Assembly (NCBI GenBank): GCA_963729115.1
Contig: CAVSMR010000011.1
Location: forward strand, 124,001-188,000
Direction of reading: 5' to 3'
Length of the DNA: 64,000 bases
DNA from: Actinophytocola sp963729115
Lineage (GTDB): Bacteria > Actinomycetota > Actinomycetes > Mycobacteriales > Pseudonocardiaceae
Part shown: positions 16,214-24,859 of the stretch, one piece after another
Position numbering within the stretch: position 1 is the stretch's first letter
How the letters are laid out: each line of letters begins with the position of its first letter
The notes under the pieces: generated by a model
What the model was told of the DNA's origin: nothing
The model's input: only the letters and a program-made list of their open reading frames with translations
Databases searched by the model: none
Translations under genes and position numbers: made by a program

Positions 16214-16888
16214 ATGGACACCATGAGCCGCTTCGTGGACCTGAGCCACGCCGTCGAGCACGGCATGATCACCTACCCGGGCCTGCCCGGCCCGGTGGTG
16301 AGCACCCATCGCGAGCGCACCGAGCTCTCCCCCGGCGTGTCCTTCCACATCGGCCGGATCGACCTGGTGGCCAACACTGGCACCTACGTCGACGCGCCGT
16401 TCCACTATCACGCCGACGGCCCGGACGTGGCCGCCCTGCCGCTGGAGCGGCTGGTCGACGTGCCGGCAGTCCGGGTGCCGGCGTACGGGCTGGCGGTGCT
16501 CGGCCCCGAGGTCTTCGGCGAGCCCGACCGCCTCTGGGGCACGGCGGTCCTCGTGCACACGGGCTGGTCGCGCCACTGGGGCACCGATCGGTACTGGAGC
16601 GGTGGCCCGTACCTCACCGGGGCGGCGGCACGGCTGCTGGTCGATGCGAACGTCGCGGTGCTCGGCGTGGACGCGCTCAACGTGGATGACGTCGGCGACC
16701 CGGCCCGGCCGGTGCACGACTCGTTGCTGGGCAACGGGATCCCGATCATCGAGCACCTGACGAACCTGGCCGCCCTGCCCGACGACGGCTTCCGGCTCAC
16801 CGCGCTGCCGGCACCGGTCCGCGGCCTGGGCAGCTTCCCGGTCCGCGCGGTCGCCGCCCTGCCACTGGAGCGGGGCTCGACCTGCTAG
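16214..16888 (+). CDS. Cyclase/kynurenine formamidase-like hydrolase
   Basis: The protein has 224 aa and the fold signature of the metal-dependent cyclase family (VDLSHAVEHGMITYPGLPGP at 8-27). The family's metal motif HxGTHxDxPxH appears as NTGTYVDAPFH (about 55-65): the Asp and last His are kept, but the central His is Tyr and the first His is Asn. This substitution occurs in some cyclase-family members and may change the metal or the reaction. Family members hydrolyse N-formylkynurenine, isatin or similar cyclic amides. The substrate here is unknown. ATG has ACAGGAG about seven bases upstream. The stop overlaps the convergent ligase gene (CTAG). Confidence 0.75.
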   Translation: MDTMSRFVDLSHAVEHGMITYPGLPGPVVSTHRERTELSPGVSFHIGRIDLVANTGTYVDAPFHYHADGPDVAALPLERLVDVPAVRVPAYGLAVLGPEVFGEPDRLWGTAVLVHTGWSRHWGTDRYWSGGPYLTGAAARLLVDANVAVLGVDALNVDDVGDPARPVHDSLLGNGIPIIEHLTNLAALPDDGFRLTALPAPVRGLGSFPVRAVAALPLERGSTC

Positions 16889-18942
16889 GTGACCAGGCCC
16901 TCGGCGGCCAGGGCGCGGCGGACCACCTTGCCGGAGGCGTTGCGGGGCAGGGCGTCCATGAAGATCACGTCGCGGGGCACCGCGAACCGGGGCAGGTGGG
17001 TGTGTACGTACTCGCGCACGGTGTCCTCGTGCAGGATCGAGCCCGGCTTCACCACCACGTACGCGGCGAAGCGCTGCCCGTACTCGCGGTCCGGGACGCC
17101 GATGACGGCCGCGTCGATGACCTGCGACATGGTCATCAGCAGCTCCTCGACCGGGCGCGGGAAGACGTTCTCGCCGCCGGAGATGATCATGTCGTCGTCG
17201 CGGCCCGCCACGAACAGGCGGCCGTCCGCGTCCAGGAAGCCGCGGTCGCCGGTGATCATCATGTCGTCGTAGACCTTGTTGCTGCCACCGTCCACGTAGC
17301 CCTCGAAGAGCATCTCGTTGCCCACGCAGATCCGGCCGATCACACCGGGCGCCACCGGCTTGCCACGCGCGTCGAGGATGCCGACCCGGGTGCCGATCGG
17401 GCAGCGGCCGGCGGTCGTCGGGGCCGCGCGCAGGTCCGCGGGATCCGCGATGCTGGCCCAGGACACCTCGGTCGAGCCGTACAGGTTGTAGAGCACGTCA
17501 CCGAACTCGTCCATGAACGAGGTGACGAGCCCCGGCGCGATCGGCGACCCGCTGCTCGCCACCACCCGCAGCGACGACGTGTCGTAGTTGCGGATCACCC
17601 CGCGCGGTAGGTCCATGATGCGCTGCAACATGATCGGCACCAGGAACAGCGACGTGCTCCGATGCTCCTCGATCAACCGCAGCGTCTCCTCCGCGTCGAA
17701 ACGCCGGCTCAGTACCAGCTTCGCGTGCAACGGCATGCCGAGCTGCATCGCCGACAGGCCCCACGTGTGGAACAGCGGCGCGGCGACCAGCATCCGCTCC
17801 CCCGCCCGCAGCGGGATCCGCGACAGCACGGCCGCCGCGGTGCGCAGCCCGTGCGGGTTGCGCCGGCGCGCCCCCTTGGGGGCGTTGGTGGTGCCCGACG
17901 TCAGCACGATGATCTTGCCGGCCGAGGCCGGCGGTTTGACCCGGCGCGGAGAGCCGATCTCGATCAGCCCGTCGACCGTCGGTTCGCCGTCGCCCCAGGT
18001 CCGGATCTGCGGCAACGACGCGGGTAAGTGGTCGAACAGCGAGAAGAACTCGTCGTCGGCCAGCATCGCGACCGGGCGGTGGGTGTGCACCGCCTCGGTG
18101 ACCTGGTCGGCGGACAGGCCCGTGTTGAGCAGCAGCACCGACGCGCCGAGCTTGCCGCACGCGATCATCGACTCGACCATCGCGCCGTGGTTGCGGCACA
18201 TCAGCGCCACGCGTCTGCCCTGCCGCACGCCGTAGCGCGTGAGCGCGTTCGCGAGCCGGTCGGTGCGGGTGTTCACGTCGCCGAACGACAGCGAACCGAG
18301 CTCGTCGGTGACGGCGTCCTCGTCCGGCACGCGGGCGGCCGCGGCTCCGTACCCGCCGGCGATGGTCGGCCCCCACCTCGACAGCGCGCTCAGCTGCCGG
18401 GCGACCCGGTCCGGGCGGCCGGCGGAGAGCACCCCTGCCTTCGTGAGGACCCGCGCGATGCCCAGCTGGTTCGTGCTCGTCGCGGCCTGGTCGAGGTGGC
18501 TGCGGGAGATCCGCCGCGGCCGGCCGGCGAGGTGGTCCTCGACGAGGCCGATCGCCCGGCGGGCGCGCTTGCGCAGCCAGGACACGGGCAGCTTCGAGGC
18601 GGGCGGGAGCGAGATCCCGACCGCCAGCTCCGTGCGGTCCGAACCGACCGGGTTGAGCCGGAACGACACGTGTCCGCCCGGCCAGCGGTCGCTGACGAGC
18701 ACGAGGTGTTCCGGTGGCCGGTGCACGAGGACCTCGACGTCGTGGCGGGCCACCGGGCCCTGCTCGACGCTGAACCGGACCTCGTACTGGCTGCCCACGC
18801 CCGTGTCGGCGTGGTCGGTGCGGTGCACCCACGCGATCTCACGCACGAACCGCGGGTAGGCCTCGAGATCGTTGACGACGCTCCACAGCTGTTCCCGCGG
18901 GTGGTCGAATACCTCGACCACTTCCACCAGGTCTGTCGACAC
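16885..18942 (-). CDS. SRPBCC (START-like) domain fused to acyl-CoA/AMP-forming ligase
   Basis: The protein has 685 aa. Residues 1-145 form a polyketide cyclase/START-like domain (FDHPREQLWSVVNDLEAYPR). Residues about 195-680 are a full AMP-dependent ligase with the P-loop VLTSGTTNAPKG, the A5 motif LYGSTEVSW, the hinge TGDRGFLDADGRLFVAGRDD and the acyl-adenylate lysine in PRNASGKVVRR. The enzyme should activate a carboxylic acid as AMP and then CoA ester, and the START-like domain may hold the hydrophobic acid (inference). Stand-alone ligases of this type have about 500 residues, so the fusion is notable. The GTG start has GGAGGAG five bases upstream. Confidence 0.85.
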   Translation of the reverse strand: MSTDLVEVVEVFDHPREQLWSVVNDLEAYPRFVREIAWVHRTDHADTGVGSQYEVRFSVEQGPVARHDVEVLVHRPPEHLVLVSDRWPGGHVSFRLNPVGSDRTELAVGISLPPASKLPVSWLRKRARRAIGLVEDHLAGRPRRISRSHLDQAATSTNQLGIARVLTKAGVLSAGRPDRVARQLSALSRWGPTIAGGYGAAAARVPDEDAVTDELGSLSFGDVNTRTDRLANALTRYGVRQGRRVALMCRNHGAMVESMIACGKLGASVLLLNTGLSADQVTEAVHTHRPVAMLADDEFFSLFDHLPASLPQIRTWGDGEPTVDGLIEIGSPRRVKPPASAGKIIVLTSGTTNAPKGARRRNPHGLRTAAAVLSRIPLRAGERMLVAAPLFHTWGLSAMQLGMPLHAKLVLSRRFDAEETLRLIEEHRSTSLFLVPIMLQRIMDLPRGVIRNYDTSSLRVVASSGSPIAPGLVTSFMDEFGDVLYNLYGSTEVSWASIADPADLRAAPTTAGRCPIGTRVGILDARGKPVAPGVIGRICVGNEMLFEGYVDGGSNKVYDDMMITGDRGFLDADGRLFVAGRDDDMIISGGENVFPRPVEELLMTMSQVIDAAVIGVPDREYGQRFAAYVVVKPGSILHEDTVREYVHTHLPRFAVPRDVIFMDALPRNASGKVVRRALAAEGLVT

Positions 18943-18981
18943 GAAGCTCCTCCGCTCGCACGGGCGAACGCCCAGAAGCTA

Positions 18982-19011
18982 CATCTACTGGCAGTGCTCC
19001 ATTCGGAGCAA
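18982..19011 (-). promoter_or_regulatory. Promoter with overlapping dyad for the START-ligase gene
   Basis: On the minus strand TTGCTC (19006-19011) and TAGATG (18982-18987) are 18 bases apart. The dyad TGCTCC-ATTC-GGAGCA (18995-19010) covers the -35 side and could be a repressor site. Confidence 0.45.
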
Positions 19012-19035
19012 GACCATCGTCCCGCTTCTTGGACA

Positions 19036-19533
19036 TTAAACCTTGCGTGCCAGTGCTTCAGTGTACGCAGAGGGGTTGCTCTCGAGCGTGTCGCGTTGCC
19101 CGGTCGGCCGGAATCCGTGCCGCACGAACAACCGCCGGGCCGCGTCGTTGCCGTCCGCGACCCGCAGCCGGACTTCTGACCAGCCGGTTTCCCGCGCCCA
19201 GGCGAGAACCTCGTCGACCAGCACGTCGCCGGCGCCGTGCCCGCGCACGTCCGGGTGCGCCCAGACGGCGATCAGCAGGACCGACTCCGTACCGGGCGGC
19301 GTGTAGCCGCCCGCCGCGCCCACGACGCGGTCGCCGAGCAGCGCGACCACGGTCACGCCGTTCCCGGGTGCGAGGCGCAGCCGCCAGTCGGCCTCGGTCA
19401 GGTCCCGCTCCCGGGCCAGTGACGAGCCGAACGCGTACGGCGCGTCGGCGAGCGCGGTGAGCCGGATGTCGCGCCAGACCGCCCAGTCGTCCGGCCCCAG
19501 CCTGCGGGCCGTGATGGTCCCGGTGCCGGTCAT
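19036..19533 (-). CDS. GNAT-family N-acetyltransferase
   Basis: The protein has 165 aa, the usual length of a single GNAT domain. The acetyl-CoA pyrophosphate loop reads VRGHGAGDVL (about 96-105), preceded by the beta-4 strand VLLIAVWAHPD and followed by VRLRVADGNDAARRLFVRHG, the typical motif B. It would acetylate an amine of a small molecule or protein. The substrate is unknown. The gene is probably leaderless (see 19540). Confidence 0.85.
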   Translation of the reverse strand: MTGTGTITARRLGPDDWAVWRDIRLTALADAPYAFGSSLARERDLTEADWRLRLAPGNGVTVVALLGDRVVGAAGGYTPPGTESVLLIAVWAHPDVRGHGAGDVLVDEVLAWARETGWSEVRLRVADGNDAARRLFVRHGFRPTGQRDTLESNPSAYTEALARKV

Positions 19534-19539
19534 GGCCCG

Positions 19540-19545
19540 ACGGTA
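19540..19545 (-). promoter_or_regulatory. -10 box for a leaderless GNAT transcript
   Basis: TACCGT on the minus strand lies six bases before the ATG at 19533, with no Shine-Dalgarno sequence in between. Confidence 0.4.
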
Positions 19546-19573
19546 GAACCGCGTCCGCCGCCGGGCAATCGAC

Positions 19574-19966
19574 TTAGCCCGCGGGCGCGGGCACCACGAC
19601 GGTCGCCTTCGCTCGCGTGGCCACGAGCGGGGGCGCCAGCACGTCGGCGGCCGACGCCCCGCGCTCCGGCGCGGCGCGGCACAGCACGCGCGCCTCGAAG
19701 TCGATGTCGCGCGACCGGTTGCCGACCCGGGTGAGCGTGGCCGTCACCTCGACGACGTCGCCGGCCTGGATCGGCGCGAGGAACTCGACGCTCGAGTAGC
19801 CGGCGAGCAGGCTCTCGTCGCCGTCGGTGTGGATCGACAGGTCGGTGGCGACGTCGCCGAACAGGGCCAGCCCGTAGGCGCCGTCGACGAGGTTGCCGCC
19901 GTAGTGCGCGTGCGCGTAGGGCACGTAACGGCGGTGGGTCACCGTGAATCCTTCGGCCAGACTCAT
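19574..19966 (-). CDS. kal: 3-aminobutyryl-CoA ammonia lyase
   Basis: The protein has 130 aa and a hot-dog fold pattern. Residues 17-40 contain YAHAHYGGNLVDGAYGLALF and residues 58-71 VEFLAPIQAGDVVE, matching the 3-aminobutyryl-CoA ammonia lyase of lysine fermenters. It removes ammonia from 3-aminobutyryl-CoA to give crotonyl-CoA, the last amine-releasing step of the 3,5-diaminohexanoate route. It is last in the leftward kdd-amidohydrolase-kamD-kamE-kal chain and its ATG overlaps the kamE stop (ATGA). Confidence 0.85.
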   Translation of the reverse strand: MSLAEGFTVTHRRYVPYAHAHYGGNLVDGAYGLALFGDVATDLSIHTDGDESLLAGYSSVEFLAPIQAGDVVEVTATLTRVGNRSRDIDFEARVLCRAAPERGASAADVLAPPLVATRAKATVVVPAPAG

Positions 19967-20727
19967 GCGGCAGTGCTCTCCTTAATCGCGTGCACCAGGT
20001 AGCTGGCGACCTCGCCGGGCGTGGTGCCCCGGCCGAACACCCGGTCGACCCCGAGCTCGCCCGCCATCATCGGATCGAACCGCGGCCCGCCGGCGATCAG
20101 CACCGGGCGGCGGTCGCCCATCGCCTCCCGGAAGGCAGCCGACATCTCCTGCGTGTTGAGGATGTGGGCGTCCCGCTGGGTGACCACCTGCGAGACCAGC
20201 ACCGCGTCGGCCTTCTCCGCGCGGGCGCGCTTCACGAGCTCCGGCACGGTGACCTGCGCGCCGAGGTTGACCACCCGCAGCTCCCGGTAGTACTCCAGGC
20301 CCTTCTCGCCGGCGAAGCCCTTGATGTTGAGGATCGCGTCGATGCCGACCGTGTGCGCGTCGGTGCCGATGCAGCCGCCGACCACGACCAGCTTGCGGCG
20401 CAACATCTTCCGCACCTCGGTGTTCACCTCGGTCGGCGCGAGCAGCGGGTACTCGCGCTCGACGACGGTGACCGCGTCGAGGTCGACGATGTGCTTGGCG
20501 GAGCCGTAGACGACGAAGAACGTGAAGTCCTCGCCGATGCCGTGCGAGTGCACGACCATCGCCGGGTCGACGCCCATCTTGTTCGCCAGCTGCGTGGCCG
20601 CGCCATCGGCCTTCGGGCCGGGCGGCACGGGCAGGGTGAACGACACCTGAACCATGCCGTCGCCGGTCGTGTCCCCGTAGGGGCGGACGTGGCGCTTCTC
20701 CTTGTTGTCCGGAACGGCGGTGGTCAC
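19963..20727 (-). CDS. kamE: Lysine 5,6-aminomutase beta subunit
   Basis: The protein has 254 aa. It carries the adenosylcobalamin base-off motif D123-A-H-T-V-G (125 is the cobalt ligand His), followed by K136 in NIKGFAG, the position of the lysine that holds pyridoxal phosphate in the family. With KamD it moves the 6-amino group of beta-lysine to C5, giving 3,5-diaminohexanoate, in a B12/PLP radical reaction. The GTG start overlaps the kamD stop (GTGA) and its own stop overlaps the next start (ATGA), so the subunits are translationally coupled. Confidence 0.92.
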   Translation of the reverse strand: MTTAVPDNKEKRHVRPYGDTTGDGMVQVSFTLPVPPGPKADGAATQLANKMGVDPAMVVHSHGIGEDFTFFVVYGSAKHIVDLDAVTVVEREYPLLAPTEVNTEVRKMLRRKLVVVGGCIGTDAHTVGIDAILNIKGFAGEKGLEYYRELRVVNLGAQVTVPELVKRARAEKADAVLVSQVVTQRDAHILNTQEMSAAFREAMGDRRPVLIAGGPRFDPMMAGELGVDRVFGRGTTPGEVASYLVHAIKESTAA

Positions 20728-22298
20728 TTCGTCGCCCCCTCCTCGAGCAGGTCCGCGGCCGGGTTGCGGTAGCCGCCGGCCTTCTCGATCACGCCGTCGG
20801 CGCCCTTTCCCTTGTCCGGCGGGCGTTTCATCAACCCGAACGTGCCGTCGGCGATCGCGTCCAGCAGCCCGTCGCGCACGATCCGGTCGAGCAGGTCGAC
20901 GGCCTCGCCGAGCACCTGGTGCGCGCGCTTGACGATGAGCCCGTCCGGCGCCGGCCGGAAGTCCTCGCGCAGGCCGGCGGCCGCGTTCAGCACGTAGCGG
21001 ACGTTGCGCAGCGCGAGGTCGCGGTCGGACAGGAACGGGGTGACCACGGCCTCGGTCATCATGCCCACCAGCAGGATCGACTGTCCGGTGAGGACACCCG
21101 CGAGGTTGAAGAAGCCGTCGAGCAGGTAGCCGCCGAACACGTCGCCGGTCATGTGCTTGGTCGGCGGCATCCACTTCAGCGGCGCGTCCGGGAACAGCTC
21201 GCGGGCCAGCAGCGCGTGCGCGAGCTCGAGGCGGAACGAGTCGGGCACGGCCGGGTTGATCTCGAACGCGTGGCCCAGGCCGAGCAGCTCGTCGGGCAGT
21301 CCGGCCTCGTGCGCGAAGTGCTCGTTGAGCAGCTGCGACACGGTGACCGTGTGCGCGGCGTCGACGGCGTCGGCGGTGGTGAGGTAGTTGTCCTCACCGG
21401 TGTTGATGATGATGCCGGCGCGCGCGTGCACCTGGCGGGAGAAACGCTGGTCCACGAACGTGCGGATCGGGTTGATGTCGCGGAAGAGGATGCCGTACAT
21501 CGAGTCGTTCAGCATCATGTCGAGCCGCTGCAGCCCGGCCAGCACCGCGATCTCCGGCATGCACAGCCCGGACGCGTAGTTGGTGACCCGGATGTAGCGG
21601 CCGACCTCCTTGGACACGTCGTCCATGGCGGCCCGCATGATGCGGAAGTTCTCCTGGGTGGCGTAGGTACCCGCGAACCCGTGGTGCGTGGCGCCTTCCG
21701 GCACGTAGTCCAGCAGGGACTGTCCGGTCGAGCGGATCACGGCGATGATGTCCGCGCCCGCGCGGGCGGCGTTCGCGGCCTGCACGACGTCCTCGTCGAT
21801 GTCGCCGGTGGCGACGATCAGGTAGATCCACGGCCGTTGCGGCGGGTTGCCGAACCGGGTCACGAGCTTGTCGCGCTGGGCGCGGTTGCGGTCGACCGCA
21901 CGCAGCCCCTTGGCGACCGCGGTCCGGCCGGCCTTCGCGGCCCGGTCGGCGTCACGTCCACTCGGGACGGTGTAGGTGATCTGGCCCGCGGCGGTGGCCT
22001 CGGCGAGCTCGGTCAGCGTGGCCAGGTCGTGCTGGCGCAGCGCGTGGAACGCCGGCAGCACCACGCCGTGCTCGAGGCCGCAGTGCTCGCGCACGGTGTC
22101 GACCACCCGGTTCACCCACGGCACGTCGCCCGCCCGGTGGGTGGAGTCGGCACCGGTGATGCCGGCCAGGCGCAGCGTGGCCCGCTCGACCGCGACGGTG
22201 GTGTGCGCTCTGGCGATGTCGACCACGGGCTCGGCCGCCCGCGCGGCGAGCTTCCGCGCGGTGGCCACCATCTGGGGATCCAGGTCCAGCAAGGCCAT
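20724..22298 (-). CDS. kamD: Lysine 5,6-aminomutase alpha subunit
   Basis: The protein has 524 aa, the normal length for the TIM-barrel alpha subunit. Family stretches seen include WIYLIVATGDIDEDVVQAAN (about 155-174), VTNYASGLCMPEIAVLAGLQ and MTGDVFGGYLLDGFFNLAG. It forms the active site with KamE and binds both cofactors. It acts on L-beta-lysine made by KamA, whose gene is divergent in the same block. The ATG at 22298 shares one base with the stop codon of the upstream amidohydrolase gene (TGATG). Confidence 0.93.
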   Translation of the reverse strand: MALLDLDPQMVATARKLAARAAEPVVDIARAHTTVAVERATLRLAGITGADSTHRAGDVPWVNRVVDTVREHCGLEHGVVLPAFHALRQHDLATLTELAEATAAGQITYTVPSGRDADRAAKAGRTAVAKGLRAVDRNRAQRDKLVTRFGNPPQRPWIYLIVATGDIDEDVVQAANAARAGADIIAVIRSTGQSLLDYVPEGATHHGFAGTYATQENFRIMRAAMDDVSKEVGRYIRVTNYASGLCMPEIAVLAGLQRLDMMLNDSMYGILFRDINPIRTFVDQRFSRQVHARAGIIINTGEDNYLTTADAVDAAHTVTVSQLLNEHFAHEAGLPDELLGLGHAFEINPAVPDSFRLELAHALLARELFPDAPLKWMPPTKHMTGDVFGGYLLDGFFNLAGVLTGQSILLVGMMTEAVVTPFLSDRDLALRNVRYVLNAAAGLREDFRPAPDGLIVKRAHQVLGEAVDLLDRIVRDGLLDAIADGTFGLMKRPPDKGKGADGVIEKAGGYRNPAADLLEEGATK

Positions 22299-23752
22299 CA
22301 GGACACCTCGTGAATTGTGTTTCCGGCAAGGACGGTGCGCAGGCAGGTCTCGTCGCGCCACACGGCGAACGTGGCGGCCGCACCCACCGCCAGGGTGCCG
22401 CCGGACTCGCCGGCCGCGGTCCAGCCGCCGGCGGTGTGCGCGGCGAACGCGTCGTCGAACGGCAGGCCCGAGCCCGGGGTGCGGTGGTGCACCGCGGCGT
22501 GCACGGTGGCCCACGGGTCGACCGGGGTGACCGGCGCGTCCGAGCCGAACGCGAGCGTCACCCCGGCCGCGGCGAGCGTCGCGAACGGGTTGAGTCCGGC
22601 GGCCCGGTCGGCGCCGAGCCGGCGCGCGTACATGCCGTCGCGGCCGCCCCACGCCGCGTCGAAGCGCGGCTGCACCGACGCGATCACCCGGAACCGGGCG
22701 AGCTCCGCGGCCTGCTCCGCGGTGATCATCTCCAGGTGTTCCAGCCGGTGCCGGACCGTGCCGAGCGCCTGCTCGCCCACGACCTTCTCCGCCAGCTGGA
22801 AGCCCGCGACCACCGCGGCGGTCGCGGCATCGCCGATGACGTGGAAGCCCGCCTGGACGCCGTCCTCGGTGCACGCGAGCAGGTGCTCGGCGATCCGCTC
22901 GGCGTCGAGATAGCGGGCGCCGCTGGTGAGCGGCGCGTCCGCGTACGGCTCGCGCAGCGCCGCCGTGCGGGAGCCGAGCGCGCCGTCGACGAACAGGTCA
23001 CCGGCGAGGCCGCGGGCACCGGCCGGCCGCGAGCCGAAGGCGCCCCAGTAGCCGACCACCCGCGGCAGCGGCCCGTCGAGGGCCAGCAGCGCCTGGAAGT
23101 CCTCGAACCCGGCGATGTCGGGGCCGCCACACTCGTGCACGCAGGCCACGCCGCTCGCCGCGGCGTGGCGCAGGAACTCCAGCTGGGCGGTGCGCCGCTG
23201 CTCGGGCGTGATCGACTCGCGGACCGCGCGGCGGACGTGGTGATGCGCGTCACGGGCCAGCGGCCCGTCGATGGTCCAGCCGGCCGCCGTGCGGGCCTGC
23301 GGCGCGAGCTCGACGAGCGCGGTCGTGGCGAGCGCGGAGTGCGCGTCGATGCGGGTCAGGTACACGGGCGTGGCTCCCGCGGCCGCGTCCAGCTCCTCCC
23401 GCGAGGGCGGGCGGGCGTCGGCCCAGCCGCTCTCGTCCCAGCCGTGGCCGATCACGAGCGAGCCCGGCTCGGCGCGGACCCGGTCGCGGACCGCGTCGAG
23501 CACGTCGGCCGCCGAGCCGGCCTCGGTCAGGTCCAGCCCGGTGCGCATGAGGCCGGCCGAGGTGGCGTGCACGTGCGCGTCCACGAACGCGGGCGTCACG
23601 AGCGCGCCGGCCAGGTCGACGGTCGCCCCGGCCGGCGGCGCGCCGGGCGGGGTGTCCGCCGGGGTGCCGAGCCAGGCGATCGTGTCGCCGTCGACGAGCA
23701 GCGCGGTCGCCGTGCCGCCGCGGATGCGGCCGCCGTGGAACAGGGTCGTCAT
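22298..23752 (-). CDS. YtcJ-type amidohydrolase in the lysine degradation operon
   Basis: The protein has 484 aa and belongs to amidohydrolase family 3. It has the metal motif FVDAHVHA (about 56-63), a later HVIGDAA and a C-terminal FGSDAPVTPVDPW with the catalytic Asp. Such enzymes hydrolyse amides or similar bonds in varied small molecules. It is locked into the lysine operon by ATGA and TGATG overlaps. The known pathway has no such step. It may deacylate an N-acylated intermediate or take the place of another enzyme, both of which are guesses. Confidence 0.85.
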   Translation of the reverse strand: MTTLFHGGRIRGGTATALLVDGDTIAWLGTPADTPPGAPPAGATVDLAGALVTPAFVDAHVHATSAGLMRTGLDLTEAGSAADVLDAVRDRVRAEPGSLVIGHGWDESGWADARPPSREELDAAAGATPVYLTRIDAHSALATTALVELAPQARTAAGWTIDGPLARDAHHHVRRAVRESITPEQRRTAQLEFLRHAAASGVACVHECGGPDIAGFEDFQALLALDGPLPRVVGYWGAFGSRPAGARGLAGDLFVDGALGSRTAALREPYADAPLTSGARYLDAERIAEHLLACTEDGVQAGFHVIGDAATAAVVAGFQLAEKVVGEQALGTVRHRLEHLEMITAEQAAELARFRVIASVQPRFDAAWGGRDGMYARRLGADRAAGLNPFATLAAAGVTLAFGSDAPVTPVDPWATVHAAVHHRTPGSGLPFDDAFAAHTAGGWTAAGESGGTLAVGAAATFAVWRDETCLRTVLAGNTIHEVS

Positions 23753-24777
23753 GCCGGACCAGTGTGCCGTTCCCGCCGTTCGAACAGCTCGCGAACCCCC
23801 GGGGTGGTGCGCAGCAGGTCGAGGGCGAACGTCGCGTGGCCGGGGACGTAGCCGTTGCCGATGAGCATCCGCACGTCCGCGGCCAGGCCCTCGGCACCGA
23901 GCGCCGCCGCGGAGAACGAGGTGGCCATCGAGAAGAACACGATCGTGCCGCCGTCCGCGGTGGCGAGTACCGCCCCGTGCTCGCAGCCGGGCACGTCCAC
24001 GCACACGATCGTCACGTCGGCGGGCGTGCCGACCGCTTCGGCCACCGCCACCGGGTCGCGGGCGTCGGCCAGCACCACCTCGTCGGCCAGGCCCGACTCG
24101 CGCACGGCGTCGGCCTCCGCCCGGGTCGGCACGAGCGCGACCAGCCGGCCGGCCCCCGCCCGGCGGGCGGCCGCGAGCGACAGGCTGCCCGACTTGCCGC
24201 CCCCGCCGAGGACGAGCACCGATGGCTCGGCGCCAGCGTCGCGGACCACGCGGTCGGTGAGCGCGGGCGCGCCGCAGACGTCCAGGACGGACAGTGCGAG
24301 CTCGTCGGGCAGGTCGTCGGGCAGCACGGCGGCGATCGAACGTCCGAAGAGGATGGCCGTGCCGCGGCACGGGACCTGCTCGCCCTCCCCGCTCCAGCCC
24401 TCGAGCCCGTCGTCGATCCGCAGTGGAGTGAGCGTCAGCGACACGAGTGTCGCGATGCGATCGCCGGGCCGGAGCCCGAGCGTCGACTCGGGACCGGCCT
24501 CGCGGACCGTGCCGAGCAGCATCCCACCCGATCCAGTGACAGGATTGTGCATCTTGCCGCGCTCGGTGATGATATCCAGCACCGCGCGCCGGACCTTCTC
24601 GGGCTCGCCGTGCTGTTCGCGTAGCTGGCGGTAGGAGGCCGCGTCGAGGTTCAGGACCTCGACGTCCACCAGGACCTCATCCGGCTGCGGGTGGTCCTCG
24701 GTGGACAACCGCCAGGCCTGTTGCGGCAGCACCCCGGCCGGCTCGACCACGCGGTGTAGTCCGAACGGCGACGTCAC
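23749..24777 (-). CDS. kdd: L-erythro-3,5-diaminohexanoate dehydrogenase
   Basis: The protein has 342 aa and matches the Kdd family in length and in segments such as GSGGMLLGTVREAG (about 82-95) and the nucleotide-binding strand VLVLGGGGKSGSLSLAAARR (about 186-205). It oxidatively deaminates 3,5-diaminohexanoate to 5-amino-3-oxohexanoate with NAD(P). It is first in the leftward operon. The GTG start has AAGGAGGG about seven bases upstream. Confidence 0.87.
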   Translation of the reverse strand: MTSPFGLHRVVEPAGVLPQQAWRLSTEDHPQPDEVLVDVEVLNLDAASYRQLREQHGEPEKVRRAVLDIITERGKMHNPVTGSGGMLLGTVREAGPESTLGLRPGDRIATLVSLTLTPLRIDDGLEGWSGEGEQVPCRGTAILFGRSIAAVLPDDLPDELALSVLDVCGAPALTDRVVRDAGAEPSVLVLGGGGKSGSLSLAAARRAGAGRLVALVPTRAEADAVRESGLADEVVLADARDPVAVAEAVGTPADVTIVCVDVPGCEHGAVLATADGGTIVFFSMATSFSAAALGAEGLAADVRMLIGNGYVPGHATFALDLLRTTPGVRELFERRERHTGPA

Positions 24778-24859
24778 ACAACCCTCCTTCCGTAGGATTT
24801 GCGTCTACGATACGTTCTGGCAGCATATCTTTACGTCAACTATGCAGCGAGGAGAACAG
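24778..24859. promoter_or_regulatory. Divergent promoter region of the lysine cluster
   Basis: This 82-base region is much less GC-rich than its surroundings. On the minus strand TTGACG (24834-24839) is a good -35 for the kdd operon, with ACGTAT about 18 bases on. On the plus strand CATATCTTT lies ahead of the kamA ribosome binding site AGGAG (24850-24854). The short spacing implies shared control of both arms. Confidence 0.5.
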
